Shown: positions 54,101-63,342 of the stretch, one piece after another
How positions within the stretch are numbered: the first letter of the stretch is position 1
Layout of the letters: every line of letters begins with the position of its first letter
Assembly (NCBI RefSeq): GCF_020171785.1
Contig: NZ_JAIVAE010000008.1
Coordinates: 186,001 to 250,000 of the forward strand
Reading direction: 5' to 3'
DNA from: Guptibacillus hwajinpoensis
GTDB lineage: Bacteria > Bacillota > Bacilli > Bacillales > Guptibacillaceae
Length of the DNA: 64,000 bases
Made by a program: the position numbers and the translations under genes
Notes under the pieces: model-generated
Told to the model about the DNA's origin: nothing
The model's database searches: none
Seen by the model: the letters and a program-made list of their open reading frames with translations, nothing else

Positions 54101-55852
54101 GTGCGCAATAAGCTTTTTACGTTAATAATGGCCATAATTCTAATTTTTACAGGAATAAGTTTTCCAGAAAAAACATCAGCAAGCAATGATGTTGAACGTA
54201 TTAGTGGAGCAAATCGAATTGAAACGGCAATTGAAATTTCTAAGAAAGTTTCACCTGGAAAGCTAACAACGGCAGAAAAAGCCGTTATCCTAACTCGTGC
54301 TGATATGCCTTTCGATGCACTAGCAAGTTCTGGTTTAGCCGGTGTGAAACAAGCTCCTATCCTATTAACTGGATCCACAAAACTTGATTCTAACGTTGCA
54401 AAAGAGCTAGAACGACTTGGAGCCAGAAAAATTTACATTCTAGGTGGTATGGGAGCAATCAGTCAAGATGTTGAGAATCAATTAAAACAAAAATACACCG
54501 TGTCCCGATTAAAAGGGTCAGATCGTTTTGAAACGGCCAACGCTATCAATCAAGCCGCTGAACTTGATCAAACTTCGACAGCTATTATCGTTAATGGCAT
54601 GCAAGTAGCGGACTCTCTTTCAGCATCAAGCGTAGCAGCTATTAAACATTATCCTATTTATTTATCGACTGTTTCAAAAGCACCTAAGCTTCCTTCGAGC
54701 ATTAAGACAGTCTATTTAATTGGTGGGTCTTCTGTAGTCTCTGAAGATGTACGTACTCAATTAGAACAACAAGGCAAGAAAGTTGTCCGTCTTTCGGGAA
54801 AAGATCGTTTTCAAACAAACATTGCTGTTAATGAAGCTTTCTTCGCCTCTAGCTCATCTTACATTCTAGCAAGAGGAACTTCCGTACTAGCCGATCAGGA
54901 AGATTACCCTGATGCTGTAGCAGCTGCTTCTTTAGCAGAGAAATTTGATGCACCTGTTGTTTTGGCTCACGACGTCAAACCTATTACAGATGTTCAAACG
55001 TATCTCTTTCAAAATGCTTCTTCATTAATGGTACTAGGTGGTGAAGGTGCTCTTTCTTCTAATATTGTCAATTCTTACAAAATGAAAGAACAAGTAGAAG
55101 AAGTTGTTTTAGAAACAGGTATTGTTACAGCTTCGAGCCTAAATGTGCGTACAAGTCCTGAAATGAATGGCACAAAAATCGGAGCATTGCCACGTAATGC
55201 TGAAGTTGCAATCTACGGTTATGCTGGAGATTGGGCAAAAATTAAGTATCAGGGTCAAGTAGCTTATGTTCACAGTGGTTACCTACTCCTTCAAAGCAGT
55301 GACTCATTAAACAACTTAACCATTGTTGTCGATGCTGGCCATGGAGATCATGATCCTGGTGCAAGCAATGGCAAACTATTAGAAAAAGACATCAACCTTG
55401 ATGTTTCGCTTTATCTCGAGAAAAAACTTAAGTCAGCTGGAGCGAACGTTGTTATGACGAGAAGAGATGATACGTTCTTAGAGCTAAGAGAGCGTTCAAC
55501 TATCGCCAATAACTTAAATGCCGATGCGTTTATTAGCGTGCATACAAATGCAGCGAGTGAAGCAGCTCATGGAATTGAAACGTATTGGTACGATAAATAT
55601 AGCTCAGCGGAAAGTAAAGCTCTTGCAGAAAGCATTCAAAAACGATTAATTGAAGTAACAGAAGCAAATAATCGTGGCGTAAAGAACCAGAGCTTCTCCG
55701 TAATTCGAGAATCAAAGATGGCAAGTGTTCTTGTCGAAGTCGGTTTCTTAACGAATAATGAAGAATACAAGCTTCTTCTTACACAAGAGTATAGAGAAGA
55801 ACTTGCTGAAGGCATTTATCAAGGGGTATTAGATTATTATAAAACGAAATAA
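54101..55852 (+). CDS. N-acetylmuramoyl-L-alanine amidase with three CWB_2 repeats and SH3b
   Basis: A 583-residue secreted cell-wall hydrolase. The signal peptide ends near residue 28 (KTSASN). Three cell-wall-binding type 2 repeats begin near residues 30, 135 and 229 (RISGANRIETA, RLKGSDRFETA, RLSGKDRFQTN). An SH3b domain (about 341-400) follows. Amidase_3 (about 406-583) has zinc ligands His in DAGHGDHDPGA, Glu in LLEKDINL, His in SVHTNAA, and the catalytic Glu in VEVGFLTN. Order and repeat type resemble LytC. It cuts the amide bond between MurNAc and the stem peptide during wall turnover or separation. GTG 54101 follows GGGGGAA by eight bases. Confidence 0.92.
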   Translation: MRNKLFTLIMAIILIFTGISFPEKTSASNDVERISGANRIETAIEISKKVSPGKLTTAEKAVILTRADMPFDALASSGLAGVKQAPILLTGSTKLDSNVAKELERLGARKIYILGGMGAISQDVENQLKQKYTVSRLKGSDRFETANAINQAAELDQTSTAIIVNGMQVADSLSASSVAAIKHYPIYLSTVSKAPKLPSSIKTVYLIGGSSVVSEDVRTQLEQQGKKVVRLSGKDRFQTNIAVNEAFFASSSSYILARGTSVLADQEDYPDAVAAASLAEKFDAPVVLAHDVKPITDVQTYLFQNASSLMVLGGEGALSSNIVNSYKMKEQVEEVVLETGIVTASSLNVRTSPEMNGTKIGALPRNAEVAIYGYAGDWAKIKYQGQVAYVHSGYLLLQSSDSLNNLTIVVDAGHGDHDPGASNGKLLEKDINLDVSLYLEKKLKSAGANVVMTRRDDTFLELRERSTIANNLNADAFISVHTNAASEAAHGIETYWYDKYSSAESKALAESIQKRLIEVTEANNRGVKNQSFSVIRESKMASVLVEVGFLTNNEEYKLLLTQEYREELAEGIYQGVLDYYKTK

Positions 55853-55859
55853 CGGTTTG

Positions 55860-55894
55860 AAAAGGACCCTCCAATTATTTAGGAAGGTCCTTTT
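55860..55894 (+). terminator. terminator of the amidase gene
   Basis: AAAAGGACCCTCC/GGAAGGTCCTTTT hairpin followed by T, eight bases after the stop. Confidence 0.88.
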
Positions 55895-55940
55895 TCGTTT
55901 TTAAATCACATCTGGTGTTATCCGTCAGTGAAATTATCAT

Positions 55941-56441
55941 TTATAACCCAAGACCAATCGACGTTTGATTTGTATACGATGTATAGGCAATCAGTTGATT
56001 AATTTCAACGATTTCCTTTTCACTATAGCCGTGCTCTTTTAGTTTCTCTAGATCCGCTTTCTCCAAGCTCTTTGGATTCGCAACAAGTTTCTCTGCATAG
56101 CTTAGAATACTTTTCAAATGACGCTCAAAGGCATTAGAGCTTTTATAGTTATGAAGCTCTTCGAGAATTGACTCATCACCACTAATTTCTTTTAACAAAT
56201 TTCCATGTCCGGTATAACAAAATTCACACCCATTTAAATGAGATACAAAAACCACAACGGCTTCTGTTTCAAATTCATTTAAAACACCTGCTTTAACAGC
56301 TGCAGCTAAAGGCATAAACGCTGAAAAAACATCAGGACTTTTCGCAATCAGTCGATTAAATACAGGAACGGGGTGTTCAAGGTCTTCGTAGATATCAAGC
56401 TCCTTTATATCTGATTGTTTGGCAGGTTTAATCCAGGGCAT
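55941..56441 (-). CDS. AhpD-like carboxymuconolactone decarboxylase-family protein
   Basis: A 166-residue alpha-helical protein of the CMD/AhpD superfamily. The catalytic CxxC is HLNGCEFCYTGHGNLL, followed by the proton-relay His (TGH), as in peroxidase-related alkylhydroperoxidases. Helices PDVFSAFMPLAAAVKAGVLNEFE and ENEIVEINQLIAYTSY-like segments complete the fold. It likely reduces peroxides or alkyl hydroperoxides with a thiol partner. ATG 56441 is preferred with AAAGG nine bases before; a start three codons earlier abuts the site. Confidence 0.83.
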   Translation of the reverse strand: MPWIKPAKQSDIKELDIYEDLEHPVPVFNRLIAKSPDVFSAFMPLAAAVKAGVLNEFETEAVVVFVSHLNGCEFCYTGHGNLLKEISGDESILEELHNYKSSNAFERHLKSILSYAEKLVANPKSLEKADLEKLKEHGYSEKEIVEINQLIAYTSYTNQTSIGLGL

Positions 56442-56650
56442 TTCGATCATCCTTTCTTTACTTTACCTAACCATATCATATCAACTTGTTCTTTCACTCT
56501 TATTCCTTCTTCAAAATGGTAAAGTTCTATACTGAAATCTATGTATCGTTTAAATTCCATCTAGAAAAGAAAAATTAATAACCCACGATATTTAGCGATA
56601 ATGGTAAAATAAAGTCGAAAAGATCACCACAGAATTCGAGGTGTAGACGC

Positions 56651-57757
56651 ATGCAGTTAATGCACGACTTTTTCGTAAATATGATGATTATGCTAGCGCT
56701 ACTCTTTATTTATTATCAGTTTTATAGAGACGAGAACCTGGCGCCAACTTCTTCAATAAAAAGAAAAATTTTTAGTGGATTATATGCAGGATTGATTGGG
56801 ATCTTCCTTATGATCTATAGCATCCAAGTGGATGCAACAACAATCGTTGATTTAAGACACATCCCCCTTCTACTTGTAACACTTTACGGAGGCGCTTTGC
56901 CTGGATTTATCGCTCTTGTTGTGATTCAAGTGACACGGTTTTTGATTGGTATTAACCTTTCTTCCTTTGTATCGCTTAGTTTGTTAACGTCACTTTACTT
57001 AGGTTATCTTTTATTTAGAAAATGGGAAATTCCGATTCTAATCAAAGCGATTTGGATGCTCATTTACTCAAACGTTATCTTCAGTCTGATGATTGTATAC
57101 TTTTTACTTGATATAAAAAGCTTATTCAGTGAAATCAATGTTCTTTATTGGGTTACCTCAATCGTAACAGGATTGATGGCGATCTATACAACAGAGCACT
57201 TACGAAAAATAAATTATCTCTTTAGAGAATACAAAAAAAGTGCCACCATCGATCCTTTGACTGGATTAAATAATGTTAGAAGCTTTGATGAAGCGTTAAA
57301 TCGCGCGGTACAAGCTGCAGCTACGGACGAGAACAAGCCATTATCACTTCTAGTCATTGATATCGATCATTTTAAGAAAGTGAATGATACATATGGCCAC
57401 GCAGCTGGAGATATCGTGTTAAAACAGTTTGGTAAGACGCTAAGAAGTGCTGCCAGATTGAACGATGTTGTATCTCGAAATGGTGGAGAAGAATTCACCA
57501 TCTTACTAGGTGATTGTTCCAATAGAGAGGCATTAGAGATTGGAGAACGTGTGCGAGCCATAATCGAGGAAAATTCGTTTATGATTACGAAGGATATAAG
57601 CATTCATATCACAGCTTCAATCGGTGCTAGTACTTTTCCAGAAACGGTTCCAACTCCTTCCCAGCTTTATCGTGAAGCCGATGAAGCCCTTTATCAAGCC
57701 AAACGAAGTGGACGGAATCGCATCTATTCGAATGAACAAACAGTAAAAGTTTATTAA
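56651..57757 (+). CDS. membrane diguanylate cyclase, 5TMR-LYT plus GGDEF (DgcK-like)
   Basis: A 368-residue enzyme. Residues 1-190 hold about six hydrophobic segments, including the 5TMR-LYT block GLYAGLIGIFLMIYSIQVDATTIVDLRHIPLLLVTLYGGALPG. The GGDEF domain starts near 200 (DPLTGLNNVRSFDE), with DIDHFKKVNDTYGHAAGD and the active-site form GGEEF at 278-282; an RxxD inhibitory site (RLND) lies just before it. It makes c-di-GMP. The layout matches B. subtilis DgcK (YhcK). Confidence 0.9.
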   Translation: MQLMHDFFVNMMIMLALLFIYYQFYRDENLAPTSSIKRKIFSGLYAGLIGIFLMIYSIQVDATTIVDLRHIPLLLVTLYGGALPGFIALVVIQVTRFLIGINLSSFVSLSLLTSLYLGYLLFRKWEIPILIKAIWMLIYSNVIFSLMIVYFLLDIKSLFSEINVLYWVTSIVTGLMAIYTTEHLRKINYLFREYKKSATIDPLTGLNNVRSFDEALNRAVQAAATDENKPLSLLVIDIDHFKKVNDTYGHAAGDIVLKQFGKTLRSAARLNDVVSRNGGEEFTILLGDCSNREALEIGERVRAIIEENSFMITKDISIHITASIGASTFPETVPTPSQLYREADEALYQAKRSGRNRIYSNEQTVKVY

Positions 57758-57762
57758 TATCT

Positions 57763-57788
57763 AAAAAAGGGGCCTACTGCCCCTTTTT
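57763..57788 (+). terminator. terminator of the cyclase gene
   Basis: AAAAAGGGGC/GCCCCTTTTT stem with a five-base loop, seven bases after the stop. Confidence 0.92.
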
Positions 57789-57877
57789 CATTTTCTTTGA
57801 TTCTTAATAATTCATCAAAGCATTAACGTGCTGTCTAACAAATGGATTGGGTAGTAATACCAATTCTAAATAAGAGT

Positions 57878-59725
57878 TCACTCCGCATTCCTTGGAAGCT
57901 GAATATAAACCCGCGTCCCTTCTCCAGGTTCACTCTCCACTCGAAGACTACCTTTATGCTCGGTAATGATTTTGTTACTCACAGTCATACCAAGGCCTAT
58001 GCCTTTTTCTTTATTTGTATAAAACGGCACACCGATTCGCTCAAGTCTTTCTTCTTCAATTCCAACGCCATTGTCATGGATCTCAATGGAAACGTTATTT
58101 TGATTTTCTTCTAGAATGACATCGATTTTTCCATTTTCCTCAATCGCTTCAACTGCATTTTTTAGAATATTAATAAACACTTGCTTCATCTGATTTTTTT
58201 TACAACTAATGACGATTGTTTTTAACTGACTGCTAATATTGATCCTAATGTTTTTGGAAGCAGCCTGCGGTGTTAATATGTTAATCGCATTTTTAATTAG
58301 TTTTAATAAGCTTACCTCAGCAACTTCACCTGCCTCTGGTTTTGCAAGGGAAATAAAGCCATTGATTACCTCTTCTATTTTGGTAAGCTCTCCTTCAATA
58401 ATTTGATGATACATCCTATCATGTTCTGCTTCTTTCTTCGCTAAAAGTTTTAAGAAGCCTTTAATTGATGTAAGTGGATTTCGAATTTCATGTGCAAAAC
58501 CAGCCGCCACGTCACCAATGATTGCTAACTTTTCAATATTTTCTCTATATTGCTCTAGTTGTATTTTTTCAGTGATATCTCTTGATATAAATACAAAATG
58601 ATTAACTTGCTCATCCCCCTCGCTTACAGCCATCCCTTTTGCTTCGAGAATAACGCTGTGCCCAGAAGCATGCCGTTTTCGATAAACGGTTGTAATTGAT
58701 TGTTTCGTTTCCGTTAAGCTTCGAATAGCTTTCTGACATTTTTCATAATCTTCAGGATGGATAAACCTTAGAATATCCTTCCCGATAACCTCGCTTTGCT
58801 CATAACCTAATACTTCTTTATAGGAGGGGGAGGCGTAGACAGTAATCCCTTCATGATTCATCATACATATTAAGTCATTGCTGTGTTCAAGGATCATGCG
58901 ATGCTTTTTCTCATTTAATTGCAATTTCATCTCAGCCTCGTGTTTTTCAGTCACATCTCTTGAAACGACCACATAAGAACATTCTTCTTCGTTTAAGATG
59001 CACGTCCCCTGGGATTCAATATAACGAAAAACCCCATCTTTTCGCTGCATACGATACTTAATCATTAAAGGCTTGCGGAATTTAACCAGCTTATAAAACT
59101 CTGTTCTCACATGTTCCCTGTCTTCCATATGAATATATCGAATCGAACTGCGCCCAATTTCTTCATCTATGCTTGCTCGAGCATAATCTCGATAGGAAGG
59201 CGAGACATAAAGTAGTCTTCCGTTCGCATCAAGTAAACTAATAATCTCATTCATATTCTCAGTAATGAGCTCATAGTTTGCGTACATTTCTTGTATTTTT
59301 TTGGTCTCATGATCAACCTCTTTTATAATCGCTGACGTTTGACCAAGAAAATTCTCCACTGGAATCGCCAAAACCTCTACAGAAACACTGGACCCATCTT
59401 TCCTTAGCCAACGTTGAATGAAAGCGCCAGGATTCACTCCATTGATCGAAGCCTCGATTCGCTTTAAAACAGTTTGTCTCTCTGATGCATGAATCGTCTC
59501 CCAAATCGACTTTCCTTCTAGTTCACTAAAATCGTTATAGCCAAGAAGATAAACAGCTGCAGCGTTTATATAAAGCCATTTCTCATTTTTTTGAACGACA
59601 AGAGCTGTTGTAGAGTCTTCATAGTACTTCACTAAACTCGTTACCTTATCCCTCTCTTCTTGTAAAACATTGTCAGGAGGAGGGCTCGAGCTTTTATAGG
59701 TCATATTCTCTTTGTTATAAGTCAT
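57878..59725 (-). CDS. PAS-domain sensor histidine kinase (KinA/KinE-like)
   Basis: A 615-residue soluble kinase. Three PAS domains follow one another (about 27-140, 150-265, 275-395), with PAC tails (RKDGSSVSVEVLAIPV, RKDGVFRYIESQGT, RHASGHSVILEAKGM). HisKA holds the phospho-acceptor His in AGFAHEIRNPLTSIKGFL (about 412) and HATPase_c has N, G1 and G2 boxes (ILKNAVEAIEENG, HDNGVGIEEERLERIG, KGIGLGMTVSNKI). No membrane segment. No response regulator is nearby, and the N-box form matches sporulation kinases that feed Spo0F, which is inferred only. ATG 59725 has GGAG five bases before it. Confidence 0.9.
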   Translation of the reverse strand: MTYNKENMTYKSSSPPPDNVLQEERDKVTSLVKYYEDSTTALVVQKNEKWLYINAAAVYLLGYNDFSELEGKSIWETIHASERQTVLKRIEASINGVNPGAFIQRWLRKDGSSVSVEVLAIPVENFLGQTSAIIKEVDHETKKIQEMYANYELITENMNEIISLLDANGRLLYVSPSYRDYARASIDEEIGRSSIRYIHMEDREHVRTEFYKLVKFRKPLMIKYRMQRKDGVFRYIESQGTCILNEEECSYVVVSRDVTEKHEAEMKLQLNEKKHRMILEHSNDLICMMNHEGITVYASPSYKEVLGYEQSEVIGKDILRFIHPEDYEKCQKAIRSLTETKQSITTVYRKRHASGHSVILEAKGMAVSEGDEQVNHFVFISRDITEKIQLEQYRENIEKLAIIGDVAAGFAHEIRNPLTSIKGFLKLLAKKEAEHDRMYHQIIEGELTKIEEVINGFISLAKPEAGEVAEVSLLKLIKNAINILTPQAASKNIRINISSQLKTIVISCKKNQMKQVFINILKNAVEAIEENGKIDVILEENQNNVSIEIHDNGVGIEEERLERIGVPFYTNKEKGIGLGMTVSNKIITEHKGSLRVESEPGEGTRVYIQLPRNAE

Positions 59726-59835
59726 AGCTACTCCTTCTAAACATGATAGTTGAATAAATAGGTCTTTGGAGGGAGAATAATGTTTCAATCATATCTTCTT
59801 GTAAGGGGGCTTATTTTCCTGCATAATTGCCTGAT

Positions 59836-59866
59836 AATAAAAAAGAACCTCTCGAAAGAAGTTCTT
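59836..59866 (-). terminator. terminator of the ABC-F/AAC(3) operon
   Basis: AAGAACTTCT/AGAGGTTCTT stem with a TTCG loop and TTTTTTATT on the minus strand. It lies about 120 bases after the AAC(3) stop; no other gene occupies the space. Confidence 0.8.
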
Positions 59867-59988
59867 TACATTAAATCGGTTACAGCACCTGTATCATTTT
59901 AGCTCCTAAAGTACCATTTACTTTATGAGGCATTTGTACGAATGGAGAAAAGGTATATAGCTAAACTGTTAACTTATTATAACGGCTA

Positions 59989-60792
59989 TTAAAAACGTTC
60001 TGCATACCATTCCCGTCCAAATTCGACTACCTTTCTCTGATCAAACAACTTGCATACAGCACCTCCAATTTTCATTGTTTGATAGTTTTCCATTCTCTCA
60101 AATTCATAGCCGATCTTCTCGAAACATTCTGAATCGTAGTCCATTTCGCTGTAGGTTTTCCAAACCCTCTCACCATTCTCCATCAACGCCGCTGATTTTG
60201 TAACGTATACTTGATTTTTTTTCGCATGCTCAGATAAATGAAGTGAGGTATTGCTCTCATGGCCAACACCTATGAAAAGAATTTTTCCATTTAGCTCGTA
60301 AATTTTAGCTAGAGGCGATGTCTCTCCAAATCCTGCTTGGAGCGGTTGATGCTCCGTCACGTACTCTTTGTTCTTCCCCCAAGCTGTAAAAGAGTACATT
60401 GGATGATGACTTCTTACGACCCCTGGAAATCGTCTGAAAAGCTCAGCAATCGCGCCCATACCTCTTGTTGCTGTTGTTTCGCATGAGAAGGCCGGCATAT
60501 TTTCACGAATAACTGGCCACCATGATTCAGGAACAGGGGGTGCCATCCAATCTGCCGGATCTGAATTACCGGCAGATTGAGCAGGCATGACGAGCGTCCC
60601 ATCTTCTCCAACCGCTTCCATAAGCGCTTGAATAACGGCTTCAGCACCTCCGCATACCCACCCAAGTGAACTAAGTGAAGTATGCACAATTAAAGTCATC
60701 CCTTCCTTTATCCCTAACTCGCGAAAGTCCGCTACAAGACTACTGACTGTGTGTGGCATACAAACCGTATGAATCGCTTTTTTTTCTGTCAT
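59989..60792 (-). CDS. aminoglycoside 3-N-acetyltransferase-family protein (YokD-like)
   Basis: A 267-residue member of the AAC(3) family (Antibiotic_NAT). HTSLSSLGWVCGGAEAVIQALMEAVGEDGTLVMPAQS, TRGMGAIAELFRRFPGVVRSHHP and TSLHLSEHAKK match the family's acetyl-CoA and substrate sites, and the whole length resembles B. subtilis YokD. It may acetylate aminoglycosides or another amine. Its start overlaps the ABC-F stop by four bases (ATGA), so both depend on the same inducible leader. This link to an ABC-F gene is the main hint for a drug-response role. Confidence 0.85.
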   Translation of the reverse strand: MTEKKAIHTVCMPHTVSSLVADFRELGIKEGMTLIVHTSLSSLGWVCGGAEAVIQALMEAVGEDGTLVMPAQSAGNSDPADWMAPPVPESWWPVIRENMPAFSCETTATRGMGAIAELFRRFPGVVRSHHPMYSFTAWGKNKEYVTEHQPLQAGFGETSPLAKIYELNGKILFIGVGHESNTSLHLSEHAKKNQVYVTKSAALMENGERVWKTYSEMDYDSECFEKIGYEFERMENYQTMKIGGAVCKLFDQRKVVEFGREWYAERF

Positions 60793-62642
60793 CTCTCTTC
60801 CCCCATTAACATTTCATATAATTGTTCTCGTTTTAAACTTAGCTGTTCTTTCTCAACAAATAAATCCTGATATTCTCTTCTGCAATTCGTCACGCTTATT
60901 AGCTGATCAATTTCAAAAAGACGTCCCTCGAGTTTTTCGACTTCTGCTTCTGCATCAAGCCCTACCTCCGCTTCCACCGGATCCGTTTTAGTCTTCTTCT
61001 TTTTAACCGTAGATTCTTTTTCCTGCTCAAAGGTTTGAAGGTGCTTTTGTTTTGCCTCACTGTAAGGATAAATATAGTGGTGGAGATGAATATTTTCTAT
61101 CCAGTACGTTACCGGAAAACATTTATTTAAAAAATAGCGATCATGAGAGACACAAATAATGGTACCTGTAAATTTATCGAGTGCATCTTCTACTATTTCT
61201 CTCGAGTCAATATCGAGATGATTTGTTGGCTCATCAAGTACTAATAAGTTCAGCTTCTGACTCATTAACTGGGCCAATCCCAGTCGCATTTTCTCCCCAC
61301 CGCTTAATGATGATACTTTCGAAAAAACGCTGTAACCATAGAAAAGAAAGCTGGCTAACTCATGCCTTGCATCTGATTCAGAAACCTTTGCAATATCCCG
61401 ATACGCATCAATAACTCTCTTCTGTCCACTTTCTTTCAAAACATGTTGAGACAGATAACCGACTTTTACGCTTCCACTTATGCTCACCTTTCCGTACTGA
61501 GGCGGAATTGAGCCAAGTAGCGCTTTCAAAAGCGTTGTTTTCCCACTTCCATTTTTCCCTACTATCGCCACACGTTCCCCGTAACGAATGTGCAAGTTAC
61601 TACTCTTTACTAATGATCGTCCTTGATAACCAATTGAAACATCTTCAAAACGAACGACATCTTTTCCGCTTCTCTCATTCAAATCGAATTGCAATCCCAT
61701 TTTTCTTCTTTCTAGAAGAGGTCGCTTGATTTTATCGATGCGTTCAAGCGCTCTTTCCATATTCCTCGCCCGTTTGTGAAGCGCAGCATTCGGTGGATTC
61801 GCTTGATTTGCCCATTCTTTTAATCGTTTAATGGCTTCTCTCATTTTCTTTATTTTCTTTTGTTGCTCTTGATAAGCTTCAAATTCAGCTAGCAACAATT
61901 TTTCTTTCTTTTCTACAAAACCACTGTAGTTTCCTTGATAAACATGTAATTCACCATCTTCCAGGTCCATTATTTTCGTCACAACTTCATCAAGAAAATA
62001 GCGATCATGTGAAACAATGACAATCGTACCCTTATATTGCTGCATAAACGTCTCCAGCCATTCCACTGCTTCCACGTCCAAATGGTTAGTTGGCTCATCT
62101 AGTAACAATAATTCAGGTTCTTGAAGCAATAACATACCAAGACTGACTTTCGTCTTCTCCCCACCGCTCAGTCGATCAAAGGATGTAGAAAGAAGGTCCT
62201 TGATCCCAAGTCCATTTGCGACATAATTTATAGACGAATCAATTTCATATCCACCTTTTCTCGTAAAAACCTCAAGCAGTTGTCCATATTCCTTTAACGT
62301 GCGATCATTCTCATCCCCTCTCCCCATTTCCGATTCGAGTTCGCTCATTCGCTCTTGCATTGTAATAAGGTTAGTGAAAGCTTTTCTAAGAACTTCTTTA
62401 ACTGCTAAATCAGAATCACTCGCACTTTGCGCTAAATAACCAACTTTTGTTCCCTTCTTATAATGGATCACACCATGATCAATTGATTCAATTCCCGCTA
62501 TAAGTTTTAAAAGAGTCGTTTTTCCACTTCCGTTCCTACCTACGATTCCAACTCTGTCATTCTCCATTACTTCAAATGAAAGATCCTCAAATAAGCTATT
62601 TCCACCAAGCATTTTACTAATTCTTTGTGCAGTACATATCAT
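60789..62642 (-). CDS. ABC-F ATPase (duplicated, soluble)
   Basis: A 617-residue ABC-F protein without membrane domains. First half: GRNGSGKTT, LSGGEKTKVSLGM, LLLLDEPTNHLDVEAVEW; second half: GKNGSGKTT, LSGGEKMRLGLAQ, LLVLDEPTNHLDIDSRE. The long charged linker with KKIKKMREAIKRLKEWANQANPPNAALHKRARNMERALERI is similar to YdiF-type proteins, and a coiled-coil C-terminal domain (about 520-617) follows. It acts on the ribosome; whether it protects from a drug or aids translation is unclear, but the attenuator leader and the AAC(3) partner point to resistance. ATG 62642 with AAAGG nine bases before is preferred over an upstream start. Confidence 0.87.
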   Translation of the reverse strand: MICTAQRISKMLGGNSLFEDLSFEVMENDRVGIVGRNGSGKTTLLKLIAGIESIDHGVIHYKKGTKVGYLAQSASDSDLAVKEVLRKAFTNLITMQERMSELESEMGRGDENDRTLKEYGQLLEVFTRKGGYEIDSSINYVANGLGIKDLLSTSFDRLSGGEKTKVSLGMLLLQEPELLLLDEPTNHLDVEAVEWLETFMQQYKGTIVIVSHDRYFLDEVVTKIMDLEDGELHVYQGNYSGFVEKKEKLLLAEFEAYQEQQKKIKKMREAIKRLKEWANQANPPNAALHKRARNMERALERIDKIKRPLLERRKMGLQFDLNERSGKDVVRFEDVSIGYQGRSLVKSSNLHIRYGERVAIVGKNGSGKTTLLKALLGSIPPQYGKVSISGSVKVGYLSQHVLKESGQKRVIDAYRDIAKVSESDARHELASFLFYGYSVFSKVSSLSGGEKMRLGLAQLMSQKLNLLVLDEPTNHLDIDSREIVEDALDKFTGTIICVSHDRYFLNKCFPVTYWIENIHLHHYIYPYSEAKQKHLQTFEQEKESTVKKKKTKTDPVEAEVGLDAEAEVEKLEGRLFEIDQLISVTNCRREYQDLFVEKEQLSLKREQLYEMLMGEER

Positions 62643-62664
62643 GTTTATCATCCTTTCTACAAAC

Positions 62665-62781
62665 AAAAAAACCACAAATAAGGTTACCCCTTACCTGTGG
62701 TTTAATCTGGAATACATCATCTTTAAGCCACTATGAAGCCTCGTACTTAAAGAAAAAAGAGAACGGCAAATTACCGCTCCC
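62665..62781 (-). promoter_or_regulatory. tandem attenuators before the ABC-F/AAC(3) operon
   Basis: T1: GGGAGCGG paired with CCGTTCTC (62759-62781) followed by TTTTTT. T2: AAACCACAGGTAAGG (62689-62703) paired with CCTTATTTGTGGTTT (62669-62683), with two G-U pairs, followed by TTTTTTT. T2 ends only 22 bases before the ABC-F start, so it must be read through for expression. A nine-codon ORF (MMYSRLNHR) ends inside the left arm of T2. Confidence 0.8.
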
Positions 62782-62827
62782 TTAACTGTTCATTTATCGA
62801 TTCCGCCTGAAGCAGGGTAAGAGAGCC

Positions 62828-62956
62828 TTACGCTTTTATTTCTATGAAGTTGCTGAATTTGGACACACTTGTCCCCTCATTAGCAACTTCATGAAAAATC
62901 GCACGGCAAATCGATACATAATCCATAAATTCCGTACGAACAAAAGCGTTAGACAT
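62828..62956 (-). CDS. 42-codon leader ORF of the ABC-F/AAC(3) operon
   Basis: It begins MSNAFVRTEFMDYVSICRAI and ends SNFIEIKA. GGAGGTG stands eight bases before the ATG. It lies between the promoter at 62988-63016 and the two attenuators and covers an inverted repeat (ATGAAGTTGCT 62882-62892, AGCAACTTCAT complement 62844-62854). It resembles leader peptides that sense ribosome stalling, but could also be a small gene of its own. Confidence 0.6.
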   Translation of the reverse strand: MSNAFVRTEFMDYVSICRAIFHEVANEGTSVSKFSNFIEIKA

Positions 62957-62987
62957 CTCTTCCACACCTCCTCTAATTAATAATTCT

Positions 62988-63016
62988 ATTCTATCTGAAT
63001 GATCTGACAAAATCAA
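62988..63016 (-). promoter_or_regulatory. SigA promoter of the ABC-F leader
   Basis: TTGATT (63011-63016, overlapping the SMR stop codon), 17 bases, TAGAAT (62988-62993) on the minus strand. Confidence 0.7.
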
Positions 63017-63330
63017 CCCTCTGCTACGCGAAGCCCCACAACGGATATGACGACACAGGATATTAACACTAATTGCATTCGGTTTCTTGGTTCCTTAAAC
63101 CAGTACATCCCAATTAAAACACTCCCCGCTGAACCAATTCCCGTCCAAATGGCATAAGCCGTACCTACTGGCAATGCCTTTAAAGATAAGGACAGCATAA
63201 AAAAGCTCACCGAACCGAATAGGATCGTAAAAATAGACGGTTTTAATTTAGTAAACCCTTCAGATAACTTTAAACTAATTACACCGCCAACTTCACCAAG
63301 CCCAGCGATTAATAATGCAATCCATGCCAT
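63013..63330 (-). CDS. small multidrug resistance (SMR) exporter, second subunit
   Basis: A 105-residue four-helix SMR protein. The essential Glu in the first helix is in LIAGLGEVGGVISLKLSEGF, and LPVGTAYAIWTGIGSAGSVLIGMYWFKEP is the family signature. Paired with the gene above it, it probably forms a heterodimer like YkkCD or YvdRS; several such pairs export guanidinium or quaternary amines. The stop overlaps the promoter of the next operon. GGAGTTTACA precedes the ATG. Confidence 0.88.
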   Translation of the reverse strand: MAWIALLIAGLGEVGGVISLKLSEGFTKLKPSIFTILFGSVSFFMLSLSLKALPVGTAYAIWTGIGSAGSVLIGMYWFKEPRNRMQLVLISCVVISVVGLRVAEG

Positions 63331-63342
63331 TGTAAACTCCTC

